This document shows, in pieces, positions 49,334 to 55,998 of a DNA stretch of 64,000 nt. A model generated the notes under the pieces. The model did no database searches. It had not been told where the DNA came from and was given only the letters and a program-made list of their open reading frames with translations. The translations under genes and the position numbers were made by a program. Each line of letters begins with the position of its first letter. Position 1 is the stretch's first letter. Source of the stretch: Candidatus Aenigmatarchaeota archaeon (GTDB lineage: Archaea; Aenigmatarchaeota; Aenigmatarchaeia; JACPZZ01); NCBI GenBank assembly GCA_016202815.1, contig JACQNZ010000003.1:48133-112132 (forward strand), given 5' to 3'.

Positions 49334-50194
49334 TTAATTTTGCTTGGTTACGGTTAATTTTACAGGAACTGTGCTTGTGGACTTGTACGAATAATCTGCG
49401 TCTGCGGTCACGAACTTCGTAACTCTTGGAGGCAGCGTGTTTGGTGTCGTAAATGAGCAGAAAATCGGATCCGACTCGCGTTTTGCCTTGGTTATCGTTA
49501 TTGTCTGTGGGACGTCGCATTTTCCGGAAATCCCTTCGGCTGTTGAATATCTGAACTTGTCCCTGGCTATCGGCGATTCCAACTCTCCGCCGCCTTCGTC
49601 CTTCAGGATAATCTTGACGTCAAACGTTTCGCCGCGGCCGATTGGCTGGGCCGTCTCAACAGTCATGTAAATCTTGACCGGCCCGTCCCCTGTAACCGGC
49701 GTTGGCCCGGTTTCACGGGCTGCTATTTCCGCGTCATTGGCAAGGATGGCACCAACAGACCCGTGGGCAGTGTAGGAAAAGGTCGTTTTCACGGCCATAT
49801 TGCAGTCGAAATCCCGCCCTGCCGTCCTTTCTGGCGGAGGCGATTTGAAACTCCATTGGAATTTGCTGCTCGCGTCCAGGTTCAGGTTGAATGTGCAGCC
49901 GTCGTAGCCGTCCGATGACGAAAGCGCGCATGACGTCTTCACGACATCGAAAACAGACGAACAGTAATCCGCCAGCTCAACGCGCACCCCGTTCATTTTT
50001 GTCGTGGCTTTGTTTGCCACGAACCCGCTTAGCACAAAGCTTCTTTCCGGCCTGACTTCGTTCGGCACAGCCTCGACGTTCTCCAGCACAACAACATCGT
50101 TGTTTTTTGCCTGCGGAATGTCCGGATTATCGTTGCATCCGGAAACAATTACAACAACCGCAATCGCGGCGAAAAGAAGGCCGGCTTTCATCAT
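49334..50194 (-). CDS. Secreted lipoprotein of the GP-x-I domain family
   Basis: 286 aa. MMKAGLLFAAIAVVVIVSGC has lipobox VSGC. The mature protein has an N-terminal Ig-like block with paired Cys (LADYCSSVFDVVKTSC and GYDGCTFNLNLDASSKFQWS) and a second block with the family motif GDGPVKIYMTVETAQPIGRG, ending PVKLTVTKQN. It is a shorter relative of the 47834 protein and lies beside it on the same strand. Surface role inferred from the signal only. Confidence 0.72.
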   Translation of the reverse strand: MMKAGLLFAAIAVVVIVSGCNDNPDIPQAKNNDVVVLENVEAVPNEVRPERSFVLSGFVANKATTKMNGVRVELADYCSSVFDVVKTSCALSSSDGYDGCTFNLNLDASSKFQWSFKSPPPERTAGRDFDCNMAVKTTFSYTAHGSVGAILANDAEIAARETGPTPVTGDGPVKIYMTVETAQPIGRGETFDVKIILKDEGGGELESPIARDKFRYSTAEGISGKCDVPQTITITKAKRESDPIFCSFTTPNTLPPRVTKFVTADADYSYKSTSTVPVKLTVTKQN

Positions 50195-50222
50195 AATAAG
50201 TTCGGCGTTTAAATATTAAATC

Positions 50223-51023
50223 ATGCCGTCCGGGGATTTCATCAACGCGTATTTCATCAGCCCGCTTGTCAACAGGACAGGACAATACAACCCGGTGAAC
50301 ACAATAACGTACGCCGCTGTGCTTTTCCTCGTCTCTTATCTGTTGTACGAAAAAGTGCTGAAAAACCGCGTTAAGATGGACGCAAAATTCGCTCTTGCGT
50401 TCGCGTCGTTCACGGTTTTCGCGTCAAGCATTCATGTATTGGAAGACATGAAAATAGTATCAAGCGACCTTTTAGTCACGCCGCTGATCCAGGTGTGGAT
50501 GTACGGGCTTTTTTTGGTTTTGTTCCCCGCTTCGCTGCTTGTGCAAAAACGCACGGGCCTTGAGTATTGGAAAACGCTGTCATCTTTAACTCTGGTGCCG
50601 TCCGCGGCGATAATGTTGTTCATCCTGTCGCGCGCGCAAAATTTCACAGGGCTTGCATACATAATTTTTTCATTCACAGCATCAGTGTTGGCGCTGTACA
50701 TAATCCGCAAAAAGCTTCCAAACCTGTTATCAAAGGAAAATTTTTCCATTTTATCAGCGCACATGCTTGACGCGTCTTCGACGTTCGTGTCTATATCGTT
50801 TTTCGGCTACAGTGAGCAGCATTTCCTGCCGACATTCCTGATGGATATCTTTGGCCCCATTGTCATGTTTCCCCTGAAACTCGTTGTAATAGGTTTTGTG
50901 CTGTATGCGTTTGACAGGGAAATAGAAGACAAGAACCTAAGGACGTTCTTCAAGGTGCTGGTACTCATACTCGGCCTGGCCCCGGGTTTGCGCGACACGC
51001 TAAGGCTTTCCGTGCCGGCATAG
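50223..51023 (+). CDS. DUF63-family multi-pass membrane protein
   Basis: 266 aa with about seven hydrophobic segments (TITYAAVLFLVSYLLYEKVL, then FASFTVFASSIHVLEDMKIV, then LSSLTLVPSAAIMLFILSRA and others). Conserved polar residues, such as HVLEDM, HMLDASST and the late YAFDREIEDKNLR, match the archaeal DUF63 family, of unknown function. It is divergent from the 49334 gene and convergent with the 51047 gene. Confidence 0.8.
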   Translation: MPSGDFINAYFISPLVNRTGQYNPVNTITYAAVLFLVSYLLYEKVLKNRVKMDAKFALAFASFTVFASSIHVLEDMKIVSSDLLVTPLIQVWMYGLFLVLFPASLLVQKRTGLEYWKTLSSLTLVPSAAIMLFILSRAQNFTGLAYIIFSFTASVLALYIIRKKLPNLLSKENFSILSAHMLDASSTFVSISFFGYSEQHFLPTFLMDIFGPIVMFPLKLVVIGFVLYAFDREIEDKNLRTFFKVLVLILGLAPGLRDTLRLSVPA

Positions 51024-51046
51024 CAGACTGGCGCATACGCATTTAA

Positions 51047-52396
51047 TTACGCAGAAGGCGGTGACGGTGGTGACACTGTCGTTGACGTAGTTGTTGGTGA
51101 GGCGCTGCATTCCGCATAACCTGACTGGTCAAGTTCCATGTTCGCAGACCTTGTTGTGTTATAGGTATAGCTGGCGTCCACAGTTGAGATGTATCTTTTC
51201 TGGCCTTCGACGTCCGCAACACCCATGTCGCAGCTCAAAGAAACGAATTTTTCCGTGGAATAGCGCCTTCTCGACGGGTCTGTGATGTAAGTCGGATTGT
51301 CAACAGGCACGCCGTTTAATTTGCATCCGGAAAGCGAGAAGTTGTGGGTTAAATTGTAGCGTACGGCTATTTGCGCGTTGTTTAGCGTGAACTCGCCTGA
51401 ATCCAGGTTGGTGAGCTTGGCAAAAAGTATGTTTTTCGTGCCCCCCTTTACAGGCTGTTTTCCTTCAACGCCGACCGATATGCTCGCCCTGACAGGCCCG
51501 CTTGACGAATCTGCCGCAGGCTGCGTCAGGAACGCCTCTTTGTCAGCGATTTTCGCGTCGTATTCCATAGAATTTAAAACGTCAACAGGCATCGAAGCGC
51601 CGACGCTGTACTCGTATTCCATGTTAAAGCTGTACGGATATGAGGGTATCTTGTCGCACGGAACCGCGATGTCCGCTGTCAGTTCGCGCCTCGAATTTTT
51701 CGATATTTTTTCATTAGTTACGCCGATTGCGCAACCCGCGCATTGCACATTGGTAGCGAGCCTGAAATTCTTTCCCGCGCCGCCGTACATTCTCGCGGCT
51801 TTCACAGTTGCATCAGACTCGCCATCGTTCCTTATCGCCGCGAATAGTCTCGCGGCTTTGCCTACAGCCACGGACGTCTCAGATGAGAGCGTGGTTATTT
51901 CAAGCCCTTTCCTTGTCTGCTGCGTCACGCCCGCATCCGGGGCCTTTGTGCACCTTTCCAGGAACACATTTGACGGCAGCGAACAGTCAAGCTGTACTCC
52001 AAGATTGCCAACAGCCTCGGCGATTTTGTTGAAGCCTGTAGCGAATGAGTTGACGTAAGCGGTTATCGTCCCGCGCCACGGGCTGGCCGTAAGCAGCCAC
52101 ATGGATCCGCCAAACAAGACGACAATTATCACAGCCCATGTTACAACCTCGGTCGTCTCGGAAGGCCCGGACGCGAAAATGTAAAGTCCGATAAAAGAAA
52201 AAAATATTACCCATAGCAAGCCGAAGGTCCAGAATTTGAAAAATGAGATTGTTACAAAATAGACCAGGACAAGCGCGAACCGGTAAAGTATTTTTTTCCA
52301 CGGGGTTTCAACAGGCGCCGGCGCAGGCGGCGCGGGAATGTTGTTCCTGCTGGATATCATCCTTGCCCGTTTTTCGTTGTCTTCTTTCTCGGACAA
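51047..52396 (-). CDS. Membrane-anchored extracellular protein of the GP-x-I domain family
   Basis: 449 aa. A cytosolic Glu/Arg/Pro-rich N-terminus of about 30 residues and three close membrane helices (ILYRFALVLVYFVTISFFKF, then LLWVIFFSFIGLYIFA, then VVTWAVIIVVLFGGSMWLLT) are followed by a large extracellular part. It has several Cys pairs, GPVRASISVGVEGKQPVKGG (the family motif) and a Thr/Ser/Pro-rich end. The gene follows the 52398 gene with a 1-nt gap, so the two are probably partners. Confidence 0.7.
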   Translation of the reverse strand: MSEKEDNEKRARMISSRNNIPAPPAPAPVETPWKKILYRFALVLVYFVTISFFKFWTFGLLWVIFFSFIGLYIFASGPSETTEVVTWAVIIVVLFGGSMWLLTASPWRGTITAYVNSFATGFNKIAEAVGNLGVQLDCSLPSNVFLERCTKAPDAGVTQQTRKGLEITTLSSETSVAVGKAARLFAAIRNDGESDATVKAARMYGGAGKNFRLATNVQCAGCAIGVTNEKISKNSRRELTADIAVPCDKIPSYPYSFNMEYEYSVGASMPVDVLNSMEYDAKIADKEAFLTQPAADSSSGPVRASISVGVEGKQPVKGGTKNILFAKLTNLDSGEFTLNNAQIAVRYNLTHNFSLSGCKLNGVPVDNPTYITDPSRRRYSTEKFVSLSCDMGVADVEGQKRYISTVDASYTYNTTRSANMELDQSGYAECSASPTTTSTTVSPPSPPSA

Positions 52397-52397
52397 G

Positions 52398-53549
52398 TTA
52401 TCTACCCTGTACGAAGACGTCTACAGAATCGACGCGCATAGAGCCGTCCGTTGCAAAGGTTAGCGTGTTGTTGCCTTCCGACACCTGGTCGTGTCCGAAT
52501 GTCGCGTTTATTCGATCCTTTAACTCTGTTATGAACACGGATTTCGCCGCTTTGCCGTTGTTGAACCTTATTTCCAGGGGCGCGGCTTTCAGCACTTCGC
52601 CCAGTTTTATCTGCACGACGCCGGAGTATCCGCTCCTGTTAAGGAGCACAAGGTCGTCGGCATTCAGTATGAATGATTTCGTGACACCGGTCGTCCTGTT
52701 CTTCCAAAGGAATACGTTAAGGAAAACATTTTTCAGGCTGAACACGCCGCCTTCTGATTCAAACCTTATCAAATTGGTGCCCGGCCGTATTTCAGCCGGA
52801 CCTATTTCGATTTTATCAGCCTCGTTGGGGAAGCTGTTGTACACGAGCTTCCCGTTAACGTACGCTTTTATCACGCCGTTCTGCGTCGAGTAGTCTGACC
52901 TGCGGAAATTTAACACGCCGGCGCTCCACACAGGTATTTCTTCAGGAAAAACTTCAAGGAAAAGCGTCCTTTTTGACACTGTGACAACGTCCAACCTGAC
53001 ATGTCTGAGCGAGTAGACGGAAGACGCCCAGAAGCGCGCGCCAGGCCCTGTTGATTTTATGGCAAACGTGTTTTCGTTTTTCAGGGACGCCTTTGGCAGC
53101 TTTACAGTTATCTTGCCGGCAGGCGGTTTGTCGCTGTAATACTCCTTGCCGTTCCAGATTACGGCAAGGTTTCCATAATTGTTCGTGTTAACGACTTCAA
53201 AAGAAACAGCCGCGCCCGCAGCGTCCGAAACCGTTGACGGGTCAAGTGCGACAGCCATTGAAAGCCCGCTTTTTGAAAACAGCCCTTCTGAGATTTCCTG
53301 TTCAAGGACCTCTTTGACTTTCATGGTTGATTCTGTGCCCAGCGCAAAATCGTCATAACTTATGGCCCTCGCCTTGTCCTCTGTCGTGAACCCTAAAAAG
53401 AACTGCGGGAACGACGTTAGATCGATACGAACCGCCGTTGGTCGTTTGCTCGCAGGCCCGTAATACTGGATGTCCAGCAAGTACGTTCCCAGGAACAAAA
53501 AACCAAGGAACAGGACCGCGGCAATGAGCAGGACAGCAAAACTTTCCAT
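52398..53549 (-). CDS. Membrane-anchored extracellular beta-sandwich protein
   Basis: 383 aa. One N-terminal membrane helix (FAVLLIAAVLFLGFLFLGTY) is followed by repeating beta-sandwich domains. These show jelly-roll-like patterns (GNLAVIWNGKEYYSDKPPAG, then GVIKAYVNGKLVYNSFPNEA, then EGNNTLTFATDGSMRVDSVD). The repeats recall carbohydrate-binding or S-layer-associated modules; no catalytic motif is seen. It is tightly linked to the 51047 gene and may form a surface complex with it. Confidence 0.7.
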   Translation of the reverse strand: MESFAVLLIAAVLFLGFLFLGTYLLDIQYYGPASKRPTAVRIDLTSFPQFFLGFTTEDKARAISYDDFALGTESTMKVKEVLEQEISEGLFSKSGLSMAVALDPSTVSDAAGAAVSFEVVNTNNYGNLAVIWNGKEYYSDKPPAGKITVKLPKASLKNENTFAIKSTGPGARFWASSVYSLRHVRLDVVTVSKRTLFLEVFPEEIPVWSAGVLNFRRSDYSTQNGVIKAYVNGKLVYNSFPNEADKIEIGPAEIRPGTNLIRFESEGGVFSLKNVFLNVFLWKNRTTGVTKSFILNADDLVLLNRSGYSGVVQIKLGEVLKAAPLEIRFNNGKAAKSVFITELKDRINATFGHDQVSEGNNTLTFATDGSMRVDSVDVFVQGR

Positions 53550-53718
53550 AATTTTACCTATTTAATATGTCCGCTTTCAGGCTTTAAAATAGGCCTTTGC
53601 GGCCCCTTTGGAAAAACCCAAAAAAAGCGCCCTCGGTCCGCCCATGGGGTGTCGTCATCGGGCATCAGAAATTTCTTTTGGTAATTAAAGAACTTTTTCA
53701 AGTGAGTTTCTTTCCCTC

Positions 53719-53745
53719 AAGGCTTTCTTTTCTAAAGAAAGGCTT
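53719..53745. repeat. Class B-like hairpin at the 3' flank of tRNA-Ala
   Basis: CTTTCTTT / AAAGAAAG with loop TCT, flanked by AAGG and GGCTT. It lies 4 nt beyond the tRNA 3' end, in a 199-bp spacer that otherwise shows no clear gene. It could terminate the tRNA transcript. Confidence 0.6.
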
Positions 53746-53748
53746 GGA

Positions 53749-53872
53749 TGGACCGGTCGGGATTCGAACCCGAAGCCTCCACAAATCTGGCGAACTTCTG
53801 CCATTCTATTTCGATGGAACTTTTTGGAAAAGTTCCTGCCAATGTGGCGATCTACCGTTGATCTACCGGCCC
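53749..53872 (-). tRNA. tRNA-Ala (GGC) with an anticodon-loop intron
   Basis: Acceptor GGGCCGG/CCGGTCC contains the G3-U70 pair, the key alanine identity element. Discriminator A, D-arm GATC/GATC, anticodon stem CCACA/TGTGG, anticodon GGC, T-arm TCGGG-TTCGAAT-CCCGA. The intron is 52 nt (53785-53836) at the canonical site with a bulge-helix-bulge (TTGG with CCAG). The 5' half of the intron is a perfect hairpin. A class A hairpin starts 5 nt upstream. Confidence 0.95.
53816..53836. repeat. Class B hairpin at the 5' end of the tRNA-Ala intron
   Basis: Perfect stem GGAACTTTT / AAAAGTTCC with loop TGG. It ends exactly at the predicted 5' splice boundary of the intron. The same kind of hairpin is in the tRNA-Arg intron. 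Confidence 0.7.
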
Positions 53873-53877
53873 GTTTT

Positions 53878-53916
53878 AACTAGAAACATATGCTTTTGGT
53901 ATGCATATGTTTCAGT
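53878..53916. repeat. Class A hairpin in the tRNA-Ala 5' leader
   Basis: Arms AACTAGAAACATATGC and GCATATGTTTCAGT, loop TTTTGGTAT. It is the cleanest copy: 14 paired bases and one bulged A. It begins 5 nt from the mature tRNA. Confidence 0.85.
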
Positions 53917-53927
53917 CTACTGTTGAA

Positions 53928-53965
53928 AACTGAAACAGACACCTTTGGTATGTGCCTATTTCAGT
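53928..53965. repeat. Class A hairpin between tRNA-Val and tRNA-Ala, second
   Basis: Arms AACTGAAACAGACAC and GTGCCTATTTCAGT, loop CTTTGGTAT; two mismatches in the stem. It is the middle of three tandem copies between the two tRNAs. Confidence 0.75.
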
Positions 53966-53970
53966 CATCT

Positions 53971-54009
53971 GCCGAAGCATACCGGTACACTATACGGTAT
54001 GCTTTAGCC
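53971..54009. repeat. Class A hairpin between tRNA-Val and tRNA-Ala, third
   Basis: Arms CCGAAGCATACCG and CGGTATGCTTTAG, loop GTACACTATA. Nearly the same arms as the copy at 55896-55934. It lies 8 nt downstream of the tRNA-Val 3' end. Confidence 0.75.
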
Positions 54010-54016
54010 GATCAAG

Positions 54017-54089
54017 TGGGCCCAGCCGGATTCGAACCAGCGATCTTCGCGGTGTAAACGCGACGTCCTAACCACTAGACCATAGGCCC
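54017..54089 (-). tRNA. tRNA-Val (UAC), intronless
   Basis: Complete 73-nt cloverleaf: GGGCCTA/TGGGCCC, D-arm GTCT-AGTGGTTA-GGAC, anticodon stem TCGCG/CGCGA with loop TTTACAC, T-arm GCTGG-TTCGAAT-CCGGC, discriminator A. A class A hairpin starts 5 nt upstream. No clear TATA box separates it from tRNA-Ala, so the two are likely in one transcript with hairpins between. Confidence 0.97.
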
Positions 54090-54094
54090 GTTTT

Positions 54095-54135
54095 AACTGG
54101 AAGCATGTGCTGTTTGTATGCACATGCTTCTAGCT
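54095..54135. repeat. Class A hairpin in the tRNA-Val (UAC) 5' leader
   Basis: Arms AACTGGAAGCATGTGC and GCACATGCTTCTAGCT, loop TGTTTGTAT. Inner stem GCATGTGC/GCACATGC keeps pairing although its sequence differs from other copies. Confidence 0.82.
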
Positions 54136-54142
54136 CCGCATG

Positions 54143-54153
54143 CTTTATTTATC
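54143..54153. promoter_or_regulatory. TATA-like box between tRNA-Val (UAC) and the 54248 gene
   Basis: GCTTTATTTATC reads as a TATA-like box in both directions. On the minus strand it puts the pre-tRNA start near 54122, inside or at the class A hairpin. Confidence 0.5.
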
Positions 54154-54190
54154 TGCCTGTTTGAAGTATTAAGCTGGAAGCATTCTAACA

Positions 54191-54227
54191 TCCGAAGCAT
54201 ATCGATACAATATACGATATGCTTCAA
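54191..54227. repeat. Class A hairpin in the leader of the 54248 gene
   Basis: Arms CCGAAGCATATCG and CGATATGCTTC, loop ATACAATATA. A lone arm (AAGCTGGAAGCATTC) precedes it at about 54171-54185. It ends 20 nt before the start codon. Confidence 0.75.
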
Positions 54228-54247
54228 TTATCGGGCGCGTGGTCTAA

Positions 54248-54739
54248 ATGGATATACCAAAGATAAAAAGCCTTATTGAAGGCAGCGAAAAGGTCCTGGA
54301 ACTGGAAAAGGAGGGATTTTTCCTTTCGTCTTTCATGTATATGGCGCGTTCCTTGTCGGCGCCGCCGCATTCTACTATTGTGAACTTTTACCATAAGTTG
54401 AGGAACGAGCTTGCCTCATTCAACGTCGACGAAAGCCGGCTCGAGTTCGCGGGCCTGTCGCCGCCCATGAAAGAAACCGAAATAATCCCGCTGGAAGCCG
54501 GTAAAATCTCGATGACCGCTGAAGAGGCCATGAGAAAATGCGGCTCCAAAGCGCCCGACGAAGCAATATCGCGCGTTGTTCTTGTGCTGCGCATGTCAAC
54601 GAATTCAAAAGCCGAGAACGGGCCCACATGGCAGGTAAACATATTCCTGAAAAACTTTTCCGTGGTCTCTGCGGTATTTGACGCGGAAAACGGCGAGGAA
54701 ATCGCGTCGACAAAAATGAGTTTGTCGAGTAAGTTATAA
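54248..54739 (+). CDS. Hypothetical protein of 163 aa
   Basis: Soluble, with a helical first half (MDIPKIKSLIEGSEKVLELE, then FYHKLRNELASFNVDESRLE) and a beta-containing second half (DEAISRVVLVLRMSTNSKAE, then WQVNIFLKNFSVVSAVFDAE). The second half could be a small ligand-binding or PepSY-like fold; no family is recognised. It lies between two tRNA-Val genes that face the other way. A class A hairpin is in its leader. Confidence 0.7.
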   Translation: MDIPKIKSLIEGSEKVLELEKEGFFLSSFMYMARSLSAPPHSTIVNFYHKLRNELASFNVDESRLEFAGLSPPMKETEIIPLEAGKISMTAEEAMRKCGSKAPDEAISRVVLVLRMSTNSKAENGPTWQVNIFLKNFSVVSAVFDAENGEEIASTKMSLSSKL

Positions 54740-54786
54740 TCCGTGTTTGGTAACCGTTCTCTGGTCGGGCTTTCTTTTTAAGACCA

Positions 54787-54803
54787 GGCAAGCGAAACTT
54801 GCC
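54787..54803. repeat. Short hairpin downstream of the 54248 gene
   Basis: Stem GGCAAG / CTTGCC with loop CGAAA, in a 104-bp gap before tRNA-Val (CAC). A second weaker pairing (GTTTTG with CAAAAC) follows. Perhaps a 3' end structure. Confidence 0.5.
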
Positions 54804-54843
54804 GTTACAGTTTTGCCTGTTGACAAAACCGGCAAAGGTCGTA

Positions 54844-54916
54844 TGGGCCCAGCCGGATTCGAACCGGCGATCTCCGCGATGTGAACGCGACGTCCTAACC
54901 ACTAGACCATAGGCCC
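54844..54916 (-). tRNA. tRNA-Val (CAC), intronless
   Basis: Complete 73-nt cloverleaf nearly identical to tRNA-Val (UAC): GGGCCTA/TGGGCCC, anticodon stem TCGCG/CGCGG with loop TTCACAT, T-arm GCCGG-TTCGAAT-CCGGC. Three class A hairpins lie between it and the TATA box near 55069-55079. Confidence 0.97.
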
Positions 54917-54922
54917 GTTTTA

Positions 54923-54952
54923 ACTGGAAGCATATCCTTGATATGCGTCAGT
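54923..54952. repeat. Class A hairpin in the tRNA-Val (CAC) 5' leader
   Basis: Arms ACTGGAAGCATAT and ATATGCGTCAGT with a short CCTTG loop; a reduced copy. It begins 6 nt from the tRNA 5' end. Confidence 0.65.
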
Positions 54953-54961
54953 CTGCGACTA

Positions 54962-55000
54962 GCTGGAAACAGGTTCTGTCAGTATGAACCTGTTTCAGTC
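54962..55000. repeat. Class A hairpin upstream of tRNA-Val (CAC), second
   Basis: Arms GCTGGAAACAGGTTC and GAACCTGTTTCAGT, loop TGTCAGTAT. Inner stem AGGTTC/GAACCT is unlike other copies but perfectly paired. Confidence 0.8.
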
Positions 55001-55007
55001 GCTGCAT

Positions 55008-55041
55008 GAATCATATGCATACCAAAAGCATATGTTTCTAT
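55008..55041. repeat. Class A hairpin upstream of tRNA-Val (CAC), third
   Basis: Arms GAATCATATGC and GCATATGTTTC, loop ATACCAAAA, the exact reverse complement of the TTTTGGTAT loop at tRNA-Ala. This copy is in the opposite orientation. Confidence 0.75.
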
Positions 55042-55068
55042 CTGTTACGCAAACCGTTTTGTAAGCCT

Positions 55069-55079
55069 CTATTTAAATT
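55069..55079. promoter_or_regulatory. Shared TATA-like box for tRNA-Val (CAC) and the 55101 gene
   Basis: CTATTTAAATTG is near-palindromic. Rightward it gives a leaderless message at ATG 55101; leftward it gives a pre-tRNA starting near 55048 that would include three class A hairpins. Confidence 0.6.
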
Positions 55080-55100
55080 GCCTTCAGAAGAACTAATTTA

Positions 55101-55895
55101 ATGACATTGCTTCCGAAATTCGGCACAACGACAAACCCGTCCGTGGACGTTGTGCAGGAGATAAAGGAAATCGCCGCGCTTGGCTTTGATTTCGTGGAAA
55201 TAGGGATAGAGGAGCCGGGCGGCGCGCCGAGAATAATCTGGAAAAACGCGCCGAAGATAAACAGGATCATAGAGGGGCGCAAGATTTTCGCGCTCGGCCA
55301 CGCGGCGTGGTGGATAGATTTGGGCAGCCCGCATGAGATCGTGCGCAACGCGTGGCTGGAAGAGTGCAGGAAAACAGTGGACGCCGGCAGGAAAGTCGAC
55401 ATACAAAAAATAACGTTCCACGCACACTCGCAAAGCATGCTCCTGTCTGACAAATCCACGCGGAAGGAAATCATAGGCAATTACGTTGAAAGCATGAAAA
55501 ACCTTGTCAATTATGCCGACGGCATGGCAGTCATGCTGGAAAACACGACGGAAATGTCGTCATTGAAGGATTTTGATAAGATAGTGTCCAGGGTAAAGGG
55601 CCTGGGCGTTAATTTGGACATAGGCCACGCGTTTATCGCCGGCGGGATGAAATCAGTTTCTGCGCACATAAAAAAATTCGGCAGGCGGATAGAGCATATC
55701 CACATGCACGATAATCACGGAAAGGCCGACGAACACCTGCCCGTGGGCGTTGCAAAAATCGATTTTCGCAAAACGGTAAAAGACCTGAAAAAAATAAAGT
55801 ACGACAAGACGGTATCGTTAGAGGTTTTTGTTCCCGAGCGCATCATAACGCGCATCTCTGCGGAAATAGTCAAGGAGTTCTGGGCGTCGAAATAG
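55101..55895 (+). CDS. Sugar-phosphate isomerase/epimerase or AP-endonuclease-2-like TIM barrel
   Basis: 264 aa, xylose isomerase-like TIM barrel. Conserved acidic and His metal ligands are visible in MAVMLENTTEMSSLKDFDKI, VNLDIGHAFIAGG, IEHIHMHDNHGKADEHLPVG and VSLEVFVPERI. The DIGHAF and HMHDNHG motifs are typical of the AP_endonuc_2 family, covering sugar epimerases and endonuclease IV-like enzymes. The substrate is undetermined. A near-palindromic TATA box suggests a leaderless message. Confidence 0.83.
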   Translation: MTLLPKFGTTTNPSVDVVQEIKEIAALGFDFVEIGIEEPGGAPRIIWKNAPKINRIIEGRKIFALGHAAWWIDLGSPHEIVRNAWLEECRKTVDAGRKVDIQKITFHAHSQSMLLSDKSTRKEIIGNYVESMKNLVNYADGMAVMLENTTEMSSLKDFDKIVSRVKGLGVNLDIGHAFIAGGMKSVSAHIKKFGRRIEHIHMHDNHGKADEHLPVGVAKIDFRKTVKDLKKIKYDKTVSLEVFVPERIITRISAEIVKEFWASK

Positions 55896-55934
55896 CTGGA
55901 AGCATACCGGTACACTATACGGTATGCTTCGGTT
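55896..55934. repeat. Class A hairpin after the TIM-barrel gene
   Basis: Arms CTGGAAGCATACCG and CGGTATGCTTCGG, loop GTACACTATA, identical loop to the copy at 53971-54009. It begins directly after the stop codon of the 55101 gene. Confidence 0.78.
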
Positions 55935-55998
55935 AACAAAAGCTTAATAGCTCGCCGCGCAAAACGCCATTTTTAAGTTTTTCGGAACAGAGTTAATT

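Noticed and set aside
53550..53700. Structured RNA gene in the spacer next to tRNA-Ala
   Set aside because: GC-rich and conserved-looking, but no RNase P, SRP or C/D pattern could be traced.
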